Shown here piece after piece: positions 30,306 to 41,377 of a stretch of DNA of 64,000 nt (position 1 is its first letter; each line of letters begins with the position of its first letter). The DNA is from Leptospira sanjuanensis. Its GTDB lineage: Bacteria > Spirochaetota > Leptospiria > Leptospirales > Leptospiraceae. The position numbers and the translations under genes are program-made. The stretch spans positions 314,001-378,000 of the forward strand of contig NZ_JAIZBH010000002.1 in NCBI RefSeq assembly GCF_022267375.1, in the 5' to 3' direction. The notes under the pieces were generated by a model, which saw only the letters and a list, made by a program, of their open reading frames with translations, had not been told where the DNA came from and made no database searches.

Positions 30306-30605
30306 CTAATATTCCGGATTGATACATCCCTCTTTTTTCAAAGGAACTTTCACATCCACAATCACGGGAGAATGTTTCGATTGTACCGCATTCTCCGCGA
30401 TCCATCCGTGCCACACGGAAGGAACTTCGTAGTCCGGGTAGATCGCTTCCACCGGACATTCCGGCCTGCATTTGTTGCAATCGATGCAGACGGAAGGGTC
30501 GATGTAAAGACAATCGCTTCCTTCCCGAAAGGCCTCCACGGGACAAACCGCGGCACAGTATGTGTATTTACAATGCCTGCAGGGTTCCGCGACTACATAG
30601 GCCAT
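30306..30605 (-). CDS. Bacterial-type 7Fe/8Fe ferredoxin
   Basis: 99 residues. Iron-sulfur ligands lie in EPCRHCKYTYCAAVCPVEAF and VCIDCNKCRPECPVEAI; the first cluster has the longer spacing of FdxA-type ferredoxins, which carry a 3Fe-4S and a 4Fe-4S cluster. The tail (VPSVWHGWIAENA) is typical of that subfamily. It begins a short unit with metH (46 bp apart) after the ahcY terminator, which suggests it reduces MetH or a linked reaction. Confidence 0.88.
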   Translation of the reverse strand: MAYVVAEPCRHCKYTYCAAVCPVEAFREGSDCLYIDPSVCIDCNKCRPECPVEAIYPDYEVPSVWHGWIAENAVQSKHSPVIVDVKVPLKKEGCINPEY

Positions 30606-30635
30606 TTGATTCGGAAAGACCGATTCTTCCGATAC

Positions 30636-30660
30636 GAAAACCCGGGTCGGTAAACCCGGG
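30636..30660 (-). terminator. Rho-independent terminator after ahcY
   Basis: Read on the minus strand: CCCGGGT, a 6-base loop, ACCCGGG, then TTTTC. It lies 22 bp after the ahcY stop and separates ahcY from the ferredoxin-metH unit. Confidence 0.65.
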
Positions 30661-30681
30661 ATTCCGCGTCGAAACGTCGGC

Positions 30682-31992
<1,311 letters not shown>

Positions 31993-31993
31993 T

Positions 31994-32971
<978 letters not shown>

Positions 32972-32980
32972 TTAGGAGAG

Positions 32981-33352
<372 letters not shown>

Positions 33353-33949
33353 ATGAAACTCTCCGCAGCAGATTCCGCAATCAAACGAAAGACGATCCTC
33401 GAAGCGGGAATTCGTCTCATCCGACAAAACGGTCCGGATGGAATCGGAATTCAAGAAATCGCAGACGAAGCCGAAATCCCCAAGGGTTCCTTTTACAATT
33501 ATTTCTCTTCCAAAGATCGATTTTTAATCGAAGCCTTGGAAGATTATACACAAAACGCAATCTCCTGGAACGATCAAACCCTGCAAAAGGCGGGACGCGG
33601 AAGGTCCGCCCTCTTCTCTCTTTACCAAGAAAAAGTGAAGCTCGAAAAACATTTCTTAAAGGACGGGCTTTCCTGTTTGATCAACGTTTTATCCCAACAT
33701 TCTTCCGAAAAAAAGCCGGAACTGAGAAAGGAACTCGCTCGTTCTTTGGAAGCGATCGCAAATGCGATCCTCGATTCTTTGCAAGTTTCTGCGGACGACT
33801 CGACCGCGGACAAAATTCTCCTGCTGATCCGAACCGTGGAAGCGTCCTGGAGAGGAGCGATGCTTTTGGCAAGGGCCACAGGAGATGAATCGTATCTCGA
33901 AAACTTCTTAAGTGTTCATCGAAATCTCGTTTTAGGAAAGGAACTATGA
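33353..33949 (+). CDS. TetR-family transcriptional regulator
   Basis: 198 residues with an N-terminal TetR helix-turn-helix (about 10-60; RKTILEAGIRLIRQNGPDGIGIQEIADEAEIPKGSFYNYFSSKDRFL) and a helical ligand domain, like AcrR/RutR-type regulators. It overlaps the thioesterase gene by 4 bp (ATGA), so it probably controls that gene and itself, with an acyl-CoA or similar ligand (inference). Confidence 0.88.
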   Translation: MKLSAADSAIKRKTILEAGIRLIRQNGPDGIGIQEIADEAEIPKGSFYNYFSSKDRFLIEALEDYTQNAISWNDQTLQKAGRGRSALFSLYQEKVKLEKHFLKDGLSCLINVLSQHSSEKKPELRKELARSLEAIANAILDSLQVSADDSTADKILLLIRTVEASWRGAMLLARATGDESYLENFLSVHRNLVLGKEL

Positions 33950-34392
33950 AATCGGAAACTTCTTCGCCGATCAAAAAAGATCATAAAACTCAAATCGTGG
34001 TTCGTTGGGACGAACTCGATCCGAACAATCACGTGAACAATAAAAACTTCCAAGGATATTTGGACGAAGCTCGCATGAGAGCCATGCGCGATTGGGGTTT
34101 TTCGATGGAGAAGCTGCGTAACGAAGGGTTCGGTCCGATCATTCTTTCGATTCAACTTGAGTTTAAACGGGAAATCGCGTATCCCGAAACCATCAGGATC
34201 GAATCGGATTTGTTTTTAAAGTCTCCTACCCGCGCGGTCTTCAAGCAGAGAATCATTTGCGGCAGTAATCAAGCGCTTTCCTGCAACGCAAGTACGGATT
34301 GGGTGATTCTAAATTTAAACTCGAAACGTCCCGCCAAATTTTTGGAAGCGATCGGGCTTCCGCAATCTACGTTAGAATTTTTTAAAATTTAG
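33946..34392 (+). CDS. Acyl-CoA thioesterase, hot-dog fold (4HBT)
   Basis: 148 residues. The 4HBT/FatB-like pattern TQIVVRWDELDPNNHVNNKNFQGYLDEAR includes the Asp and Asn-His typical of the active site; the rest (ETIRIESDLFLKSPTRAVFKQRI) fits the long central helix and strands. It should hydrolyse acyl-CoA thioesters. Overlaps the TetR gene start-to-stop. The frame ends with an A/T-rich stretch before the convergent HAD gene. Confidence 0.82.
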   Translation: MKSETSSPIKKDHKTQIVVRWDELDPNNHVNNKNFQGYLDEARMRAMRDWGFSMEKLRNEGFGPIILSIQLEFKREIAYPETIRIESDLFLKSPTRAVFKQRIICGSNQALSCNASTDWVILNLNSKRPAKFLEAIGLPQSTLEFFKI

Positions 34393-34500
34393 AATCGATT
34401 TAAACGAATTTCAAATCGAAGTTGATCTAGCATTCGTTAAACGAACAAATCCAAAAAACGTTCGGTTGTACGCATACGTTACGCGTTCTTTTGCGAGTAT

Positions 34501-35331
34501 TCACTCATATTCGGAACCTTCCCCGGCTTGATTTTGGAAAAAAGGAATCAAAGAACCTATGTTTTCCCAAATTTCATCGGGTCGTATGTTTGAATTTTTT
34601 AATATTCCATTTCTATACTTCCCGGTTTGAACGAGGATTCCTCCGATTCCGTAGGCTTGTGCTCCGCCCACATCCGAATCGAGATCGTCTCCGACGAGGA
34701 TCGTGGAGGACGGATCCGCGGAAAGAATTTTCAGAGCCGCGTTGAAAAAAGCGGGTGAAGGTTTTCCGATGACCTCCGCTTTCACTCCGGTTGCGTATTC
34801 CAATCCCGCCACGAACGCTCCTATATCCAACTGCAATCCTTCTTCCGTTTGCCAATACTTTCCTTTGTGAAGCGCGATCAAGCGCGCGCCACTCTTCACC
34901 TTTTGAAAGAGATCGTTGAGAAGCGCATAACTCCATTCTTTCCCGATATCTCCGATCAAAACGGCTTCGGGATGTTTCGTTTCTTGAGGAATTCCTTCCA
35001 GATCGTTGCGCGCTTCCTCGTTCATGACGAAAAAGGTTTTTGGATTTCCTGTTTCTAGAATGTATTCCCGCGCCGCGCTCGGCGCGTTGAGTATTCTTTC
35101 CTCTCCGATCGGAAGTCCGATCCGTTGTAAGAAAAAAGCCAAAGCCTTTCTCGATTTCGTCGTCGTGTTCGTAAGAAATAAGTGCGGAATCCGATTCGTT
35201 TGCAGATACGAAACTGCGTCCTTCGCTCCGGGAAGGAGAACGTTGCCCGTATGCAATACCCCGTCCAGATCCACCAGAACGGCTTGTACGGGCGTTTTGA
35301 GAATATTCCGTAGATTCCTGTTTTCCTGCAT
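34501..35331 (-). CDS. HAD-IIA family hydrolase, LHPP/NagD-like
   Basis: 276 residues. HAD motifs: VLVDLDGVLHTGNVLLPGA (nucleophile Asp), LFLTNTTTKSR (Ser/Thr motif II), the cap in the middle, and ILVGDDLDSDVGGAQAYGIGGILV (motif IV). Close to the mammalian LHPP and bacterial NagD branch that dephosphorylates small phosphates or phospholysine/histidine. No operon partner. Small divergent gap (30 bp) with the LEA-like lipoprotein frame. Confidence 0.85.
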   Translation of the reverse strand: MQENRNLRNILKTPVQAVLVDLDGVLHTGNVLLPGAKDAVSYLQTNRIPHLFLTNTTTKSRKALAFFLQRIGLPIGEERILNAPSAAREYILETGNPKTFFVMNEEARNDLEGIPQETKHPEAVLIGDIGKEWSYALLNDLFQKVKSGARLIALHKGKYWQTEEGLQLDIGAFVAGLEYATGVKAEVIGKPSPAFFNAALKILSADPSSTILVGDDLDSDVGGAQAYGIGGILVQTGKYRNGILKNSNIRPDEIWENIGSLIPFFQNQAGEGSEYE

Positions 35332-35442
35332 AGAATGCGATTCTAACGCATTTTTCCGAATTTGCGATTCTCTCTTTTGAAAATCTTTGTTTCCAATTCT
35401 TTTCCGCTTCCCTATATCAGTATTACAAATTTGGAGGATTCC

Positions 35443-36435
35443 TTGAAATCAAAAATAACCCTTCTCCCGTTCTTCTTTCTTTTGCCGATTCTCGCGGGTT
35501 GTGCGGAATTGCAGACCTTGAAAGGAAAGATCAAAACTCCCGAAATCTCCTTTGAAAAGGTGGAGATCGCGGAAATCACTTTGGAAGACATCAAACTCGT
35601 GATTCAATCCGAAGTTCGAAACCCATATCCGATTTCTCTTCCCGCTTCCGGTCTCGAATTGGATGTGAAGATCGAAGGAACGCAGTTCAGTAAGGTGAAA
35701 CTCGCACTCGATTCCATCCAAGGTTCTTCCAAAAAAAATCTTCCGATCGAAGTGAAGTTGAAATACGCGGACCTCGCCGCCTTGTATAAGAAAGTTCCCG
35801 GTAAAAAAGAACTTCTGGTCCGAGTGGAAGGCGAAGCGTCTCTTCCGATTCCTTCCAAATATGCCGCATTAGCGGGGGCAGACGCGTTGAAGTTTCCGTT
35901 TCAAGACGAACGATTGATCCCCGCCGTTCTTCCCAACATCGAGATCAAAAACTTTAAGATCATCAAACCGGACGTTGCAAAGATTACGGAATCTGCAAAT
36001 AGTGCCGAACTCGCGAAGAAGGCGGTTTCATTTTTGGACGCTCTTCTTTCTCCAAAAGCGAAGAAGTCTCCCGGCTCCGCTTTAAACGCCGGATTGGAAG
36101 CGTTGGATATTTCCATCGATACCGAGTTCGATCTCGTATTGAACAACAAGGCGGCTTCCGATCTTCGCTTTCAGGATCTGAACTTCGAACTCTTTCTGGA
36201 AAACGATAAGTTCTTAACGGGTTCTCCGGTGAATATCGCGAACAACGGTAAGGAATCGATTCTTACGATTCGTACAAGCTTTCCTTTGAAGTCCGTATCC
36301 AATTCGATAGCAAACGCGGTTACGAAACGGAGTTCTTCTTTTCGTTTAACGGGAAAGGCCGCAGTTGTATGTCCGGGAGTTTCAAGTGATTCGATCGGCT
36401 TCGGATTTATAAAAGAGGGTAACTTTCGCTGGTAA
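35443..36435 (+). CDS. LEA-type-2 (WHy) lipoprotein
   Basis: About 330 residues from the TTG at 35443, which lies a few bases after GGAGGA; the ATG at 35362 has no ribosome site. The lipobox is LAGC. Then LEA_2/WHy-like domain: FEKVEIAEITLEDIKLVIQSEVRNPYPISLPASGLELDVKIEGTQFSK, followed by a second, similar beta domain near 250-340 of the frame. Such proteins are periplasmic or outer-membrane lipoproteins related to stress tolerance in plants; function in Leptospira unknown. Confidence 0.75.
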   Translation: MKSKITLLPFFFLLPILAGCAELQTLKGKIKTPEISFEKVEIAEITLEDIKLVIQSEVRNPYPISLPASGLELDVKIEGTQFSKVKLALDSIQGSSKKNLPIEVKLKYADLAALYKKVPGKKELLVRVEGEASLPIPSKYAALAGADALKFPFQDERLIPAVLPNIEIKNFKIIKPDVAKITESANSAELAKKAVSFLDALLSPKAKKSPGSALNAGLEALDISIDTEFDLVLNNKAASDLRFQDLNFELFLENDKFLTGSPVNIANNGKESILTIRTSFPLKSVSNSIANAVTKRSSSFRLTGKAAVVCPGVSSDSIGFGFIKEGNFRW

Positions 36436-36584
36436 GTATTGAATTACATCGGATGTATTTGAAACGATTACAAATACATTCGAGAAATTCTTTTTTGTTT
36501 CATAAAAATGTTTTCAAGTTAACCATATTATGATAAGAATAGTTCCTGAGTTTGGAGAATTTCAATTCTCCGAATAGGATAAAT

Positions 36585-37114
<530 letters not shown>

Positions 37115-37135
37115 ACTCCTAACGGAGGTTTTCCG

Positions 37136-37702
37136 ATGCTCCCTTTTCATCTTGGGCTTCAACTCGGCTCGATTTTTATTTTTTGTCTCAGCATTACCCA
37201 GTTTTCTTCCTGTTCATCCGAACAGGAGAAAACTCCGGAGCGGCTTCCTCCGCAAAAAATCACTCCGAATCCTTTCCAACAGGGGAATTCCAAACTCAAA
37301 AACGGAGAATTCCTGGACGCAATCGAGTTCTATTCCAGGGATTTGGATATAAATCCGAATAATCCAGCTTCGCTTAACAACAGAGGAATCGCCAAAAGCA
37401 AGTCCGGTGACGAAGCGGGCGCGATTTCCGATTATACGCAAGCCATAGAACGCCAGGAAAACTATGCGATCGCTTACAACAACCGCGGTTTTGCAAAGAT
37501 CAAACTTTCCGATTACCCGGGCGCGATTCGGGACTTTTCAACAGCGCTTCGCCTGAAACCGAATTACGCAAACGCATGGAACAATCGCGCCGTGGCTTAC
37601 TGGGCGATCAAGGATCGGCAAAACGCCTGCGAAGATTGGAACAAGGCCGAGGCGATCGGTCACCGGGAAGCCGCAAAGTCTTATCTTAAATTCTGCAATT
37701 AG
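37136..37702 (+). CDS. TPR lipoprotein
   Basis: 188 residues. Signal sequence with a lipobox-like FSSC near residue 24. Three TPR units follow (about 58-160): NSKLKNGEFLDAIEFYSRDLDINPNN, RGIAKSKSGDEAGAISDYTQAIERQ, RGFAKIKLSDYPGAIRDFSTALRLKPNY; then ACEDWNKAEAIG. TPR repeats bind proteins; the partner is unknown. The start at 37136 is preceded by GGAGG. Confidence 0.8.
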   Translation: MLPFHLGLQLGSIFIFCLSITQFSSCSSEQEKTPERLPPQKITPNPFQQGNSKLKNGEFLDAIEFYSRDLDINPNNPASLNNRGIAKSKSGDEAGAISDYTQAIERQENYAIAYNNRGFAKIKLSDYPGAIRDFSTALRLKPNYANAWNNRAVAYWAIKDRQNACEDWNKAEAIGHREAAKSYLKFCN

Positions 37703-37776
37703 AATTCTCCGTGAATCGCTTGCCGAGGAAGGTGCTTGAAAAACACTAACCGGAGAATCTTTACCCGGACTCCGGA

Positions 37777-39231
37777 ATGCAAACTACAAAAATTATTTCC
37801 AAAAAAACACTTACTCGATTTTCTTCCCAGCTGACCTTTGCCGTTCTTTCGTTTACGGCGTCTTCCATTCTGATCGCGTCTCCCGTGGACGACTTCCTCA
37901 ATCCGGAGAAAAAAAGAAAGACCTCCGCTTCTTCTCCTAAAAAAGAAATACCCGCTAAGACCGACGCGGCTTCTTCCGCAAACGAAGACGCAATTCCCGA
38001 AACCGTTTCCAAAAAGAATCGGAAGGAAAAAACGGAATCCACCGAAACTTTAGCAGGCGATTCCGATGCGGAAGGCAAGACTTCGCGTAAAAAATCAAAG
38101 AATTCTAATGTAAAAAATAAGAAAGAGGAGAAGTCGAAGGAACAAAACGTTTCGACTTCTAAAAAGAAAAAATACGAGGACGCGCTTCCTACCGTTAAGG
38201 ACGATACCCCTTCCACTCCTTCTTATTCCACACAAGGAGTGGAATCGGTTTCCGGCGGCGGAGTTCCGGTTCTTTGTTATCATCACTTGGCTGCCGAAGG
38301 CGGTCCTATGGGAGGTTATAACCTTCATCCGAATCTTTTGGAAGAACAGTTTAAGTTCTTGAAAGCCGCGGGTTATAAAACCGTTCGACTGGATCAGTTC
38401 TACGCGTATATCAACGGAAAAAAACCTTCGGACTTTCCGGACAAACCGATTCTTCTTACCTTCGACGACGGTTCCAAAACGCATCTCGAAGTTCTCGTCC
38501 CTTTGTTGAAGAAATACGGATTTACCGCTTCGGTCTTTATTTATCCTTCCATCATTTCTTCGGGGAAGAAGTATTACATGACCTGGGAACAACTGAACAG
38601 CGCTCTCGACAGCGGAGTGTTGGATTTGGGTTCCCATACATTATATCATCCTAAATTACCTACGATGAGCAGAACCTTGATCCGCAAACAACTCTTGGAA
38701 TCCAAAGAGATCTTGGAAAAGAAAACCGGAAGAAAGGTGGTGGATCTTGCGTATCCGTTCGGGCTTTTCGATCCGAGAGTGATCGAAGAAGCGAAGGCCA
38801 TCGGTTATAGAATGGCGTTTACCGTAAATCCGGGGAAGAACGTTCCGGGCGTTCCGGTTTACAACGTGCATCGATCCTTGGTTCCTTGGGGACAATCCCA
38901 ATCCGCGTTCAATTCGATCCTCACTATGGCCCCTCCCCCTAAAATTTCGATTTCGATTTTGGACGGCGCTTGGGTGAAGACCGGTCAGGAATTTAAGATT
39001 CATTTGGAAGGAGTTCAACCCGAATCCGTAAGTATCAAGATCAAAAGCAAGAACGTGATTGCGGAAAGTCAGGCTCCCGATTATACGGTGCGGATTCCGG
39101 ATTTTGCGCGGAAATCCACCTTTCTTCCGTTGATGGTCCAGGCCAAAACGAAGGATGGAAAGCAGATTCAATATCAATATCTTTTTATCAATCAGAAAGA
39201 GTTTAAAAAACACCCGGACGGAAGCTTCTAA
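37777..39231 (+). CDS. Polysaccharide deacetylase with low-complexity N-terminus
   Basis: 484 residues. A hydrophobic N-terminal helix is followed by a Lys/Ser/Glu-rich stretch (about 45-150). The NodB deacetylase domain (about 165-380) has VPVLCYHHLA, ILLTFDDGSKTHLE with the metal Asp, DLGSHTLYHPKL with the two His ligands and LAYPFGLFDPR. A C-terminal beta domain ends the protein. It should remove acetyl groups from a cell-wall or exopolysaccharide GlcNAc polymer. Followed closely by a methyltransferase gene. Confidence 0.85.
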   Translation: MQTTKIISKKTLTRFSSQLTFAVLSFTASSILIASPVDDFLNPEKKRKTSASSPKKEIPAKTDAASSANEDAIPETVSKKNRKEKTESTETLAGDSDAEGKTSRKKSKNSNVKNKKEEKSKEQNVSTSKKKKYEDALPTVKDDTPSTPSYSTQGVESVSGGGVPVLCYHHLAAEGGPMGGYNLHPNLLEEQFKFLKAAGYKTVRLDQFYAYINGKKPSDFPDKPILLTFDDGSKTHLEVLVPLLKKYGFTASVFIYPSIISSGKKYYMTWEQLNSALDSGVLDLGSHTLYHPKLPTMSRTLIRKQLLESKEILEKKTGRKVVDLAYPFGLFDPRVIEEAKAIGYRMAFTVNPGKNVPGVPVYNVHRSLVPWGQSQSAFNSILTMAPPPKISISILDGAWVKTGQEFKIHLEGVQPESVSIKIKSKNVIAESQAPDYTVRIPDFARKSTFLPLMVQAKTKDGKQIQYQYLFINQKEFKKHPDGSF

Positions 39232-39252
39232 ATTCCTACTTGAGTTTTGAAG

Positions 39253-39297
39253 ATGATCTCTGTAAGCATGGAAGTATGAGTTTCAGAGATCATTTTT
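39253..39297 (+). promoter_or_regulatory. Hairpin over the methyltransferase start
   Basis: ATGATCTCTG (39253) and CAGAGATCAT (39284) form a perfect 10-bp stem followed by TTTTT. The 21-base loop contains the GGAAG and ATG (39276) of the next gene. It could be a terminator of the deacetylase gene or a device limiting translation of the methyltransferase. Confidence 0.55.
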
Positions 39298-40022
39298 CGT
39301 CCCACTCCGCAACTTATTCCGAATACCGACCCGGTTATCCGAAAGAATTATTCGTTTATCTCAAAAGTCTCGTACCGAACGGAACGACCGTTTGGGATTG
39401 TGGAACCGGAACGGGACAAGCCGCGGTTTCGTTGGGAGAAGTTTTCGACAAGGTAATCGCGACCGATCCGAGCGCCAATCAGATCGCGAGCGGCGAGCCT
39501 CATAAAAACGTGGAATACCGGGTCTGCAAAGCGGAAGAATCCACACTCGAAAATCATGAAGCAGATTTGATCACGGTCGCGCAGGCGTTTCACTGGTTCG
39601 ATTTCGAGCCGTTTTACAAAGAAGCCGCGCGCGTCGGAAAGAAAAACGGGATTCTCGCGATTTGGGGATACGGACTGCACCGAATCATGCCCGAAATCGA
39701 CGCGCTCGTAGACAAACTTTACGGCCAGATCGTGGGTTCGTATTGGCCTCCTGAAAGAAGATACGTGGAAGAAAAATACGAATCGATCCCTTTTCCGTTC
39801 GAGGAAATGATTCCGCCTCCCTTCAGCATGAAGGAAGAATGGACCGTAAAACAGGTGTTAGGTTATTTGAGAACTTGGTCCAGCGTTCAGAAATACATTC
39901 AAAAAAACGAATCCGATCCGGTGTCTCTTGTGGAAACGGAAATCGTCAAGGCTTGGGGCGGCGTTTCGACCAGACTTGTGGAGTGGCCTTTGTTCTTTAA
40001 GATCGGAAGGCTTCCGGGTTGA
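39276..40022 (+). CDS. Class I SAM methyltransferase
   Basis: About 249 residues from the ATG at 39276, next to GGAAG; an upstream TTG at 39240 is unlikely as it lies in the hairpin. Motif I is VWDCGTGTGQAAVSLGE, then VIATDPSANQI and DLITVAQAFHWFD. Similar to UbiE/COQ5-like or Tam-type methyltransferases; substrate unknown. The stop overlaps the start of the chromate transporter gene (TTGA). Confidence 0.8.
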   Translation: MSFRDHFSSHSATYSEYRPGYPKELFVYLKSLVPNGTTVWDCGTGTGQAAVSLGEVFDKVIATDPSANQIASGEPHKNVEYRVCKAEESTLENHEADLITVAQAFHWFDFEPFYKEAARVGKKNGILAIWGYGLHRIMPEIDALVDKLYGQIVGSYWPPERRYVEEKYESIPFPFEEMIPPPFSMKEEWTVKQVLGYLRTWSSVQKYIQKNESDPVSLVETEIVKAWGGVSTRLVEWPLFFKIGRLPG

Positions 40023-41377
40023 TCCCTTCCTTCGGAGAGGCCGTTCGTTTCTGGTTTCGCCTCGGTTGGTTGAGTTTCGGCGGTCCCGCCGGACAAATCA
40101 GCCTGATGCACAAAACTCTTGTCGAGGAAAAACAATGGATTTCGGAGGATAAGTTTTCCCACGCTCTCAACTATTGTATGTTGCTTCCCGGTCCGGAAGC
40201 TCAACAACTTGCGACCTATCTCGGTTGGATGATGCACGGGACCAAAGGAGGAATTTTTGCGGGTCTTTTGTTTATTCTTCCTTCGATTTTGATCTTTATC
40301 GGCATTAGTATATTCTATTATACGTATGGTTCCGTTTCATACGCAATTTCGTTTTTAAACGGAATCAAGCCCGCGATCCTTGCGATCATCATTTTGACCT
40401 TTGGAAAGATGGTTCGGAAAAATTTGCAGTCGAACGGACAGAAACTTTGTTTCGTTTTGACCGCCGCTGCGATTTTATTTTTCGGCGTATCGTATCCGAT
40501 TCTTCTTTTGTTTGCGGGCGTTTTGGGAACGATTGCGTTTTCTAGCCGAAAACGCGGTTCGGATAAAAACGTCGATGCGCTGGATGCGAATCTTCCGAAC
40601 GCGGCCGACGATTCTTCTATCCAAGGGATCGATTTACAAACGGCCTTTGACGATAAACGAATTTATACTTCGGAGATTCTAAAAAACTTAAGTCGAGCCG
40701 CCAGCATCGGATTGATTCTTTGGATTTTACCGGTTCTCGGAATTTTATTCTTTCTCAAAACCGAATTTGCGTTTTGGAAAGAATTGATCGTATTCTTCAC
40801 GAAGACCGCCTTTGTGACGTTCGGCGGAGCATACGCGATTCTCCCTACGGTTGCGGATTTCGCGACGAGACAAGCGGGTTGGATTCGCACAAACGAAATG
40901 ATCGACGGACTTGCCTTCGGAGAAAGCACACCCGGACCCCTGGTGATGGTATTGACGTTTATCGGATTTTTAGCGGGGGCGCATCGATTTGGTACGATCG
41001 GTGCGGGAGTGTTCGGACTTTTGCTGACCGCATATTACACGTTTCTTCCTTCGTTTCTTTTGATCTTAGGCGGAGCTGCCCTTGTCGAAAAAACCAAGGA
41101 ATCCGAATTCTTTCGGATCGTATTGAGTTATGTTACCGCGTGCGTCTGCGGAGTAATCTTTTATTTGGCGGTTTTTTTCGCGCATTCGATCCTTTTTAAG
41201 ACGGGAACAGACTGGGGATCCTGGTTTCACAATCCCCTCCCGCAGACGAATTGGTTGCCCTTGCTCTGGACGATATTCGGCGTATTCTTCTTAATTCGTA
41301 AAAAAGAATATTCTATTTTTTGGATATTCTTCAGCGGGGTTGTCTTTTTGGCCGCGGAAACGTTCCTTCATTTATGA
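40019..41377 (+). CDS. chrA: Chromate/anion transporter ChrA
   Basis: 452 residues, two homologous halves typical of long ChrA proteins. First half has FGEAVRFWFRLGWLSFGGPAGQISLMHK, LLPGPEAQQLATYLGWMMHG; second half AFVTFGGAYAILPTVADFATRQAGW and LAFGESTPGPLVMVLTFIGFLAG. ChrA exports chromate by proton coupling, though some members move sulfate or other anions. The TTG start overlaps the methyltransferase stop. It converges with the cyclase gene and overlaps it by 10 bp. Confidence 0.9.
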   Translation: MIPSFGEAVRFWFRLGWLSFGGPAGQISLMHKTLVEEKQWISEDKFSHALNYCMLLPGPEAQQLATYLGWMMHGTKGGIFAGLLFILPSILIFIGISIFYYTYGSVSYAISFLNGIKPAILAIIILTFGKMVRKNLQSNGQKLCFVLTAAAILFFGVSYPILLLFAGVLGTIAFSSRKRGSDKNVDALDANLPNAADDSSIQGIDLQTAFDDKRIYTSEILKNLSRAASIGLILWILPVLGILFFLKTEFAFWKELIVFFTKTAFVTFGGAYAILPTVADFATRQAGWIRTNEMIDGLAFGESTPGPLVMVLTFIGFLAGAHRFGTIGAGVFGLLLTAYYTFLPSFLLILGGAALVEKTKESEFFRIVLSYVTACVCGVIFYLAVFFAHSILFKTGTDWGSWFHNPLPQTNWLPLLWTIFGVFFLIRKKEYSIFWIFFSGVVFLAAETFLHL

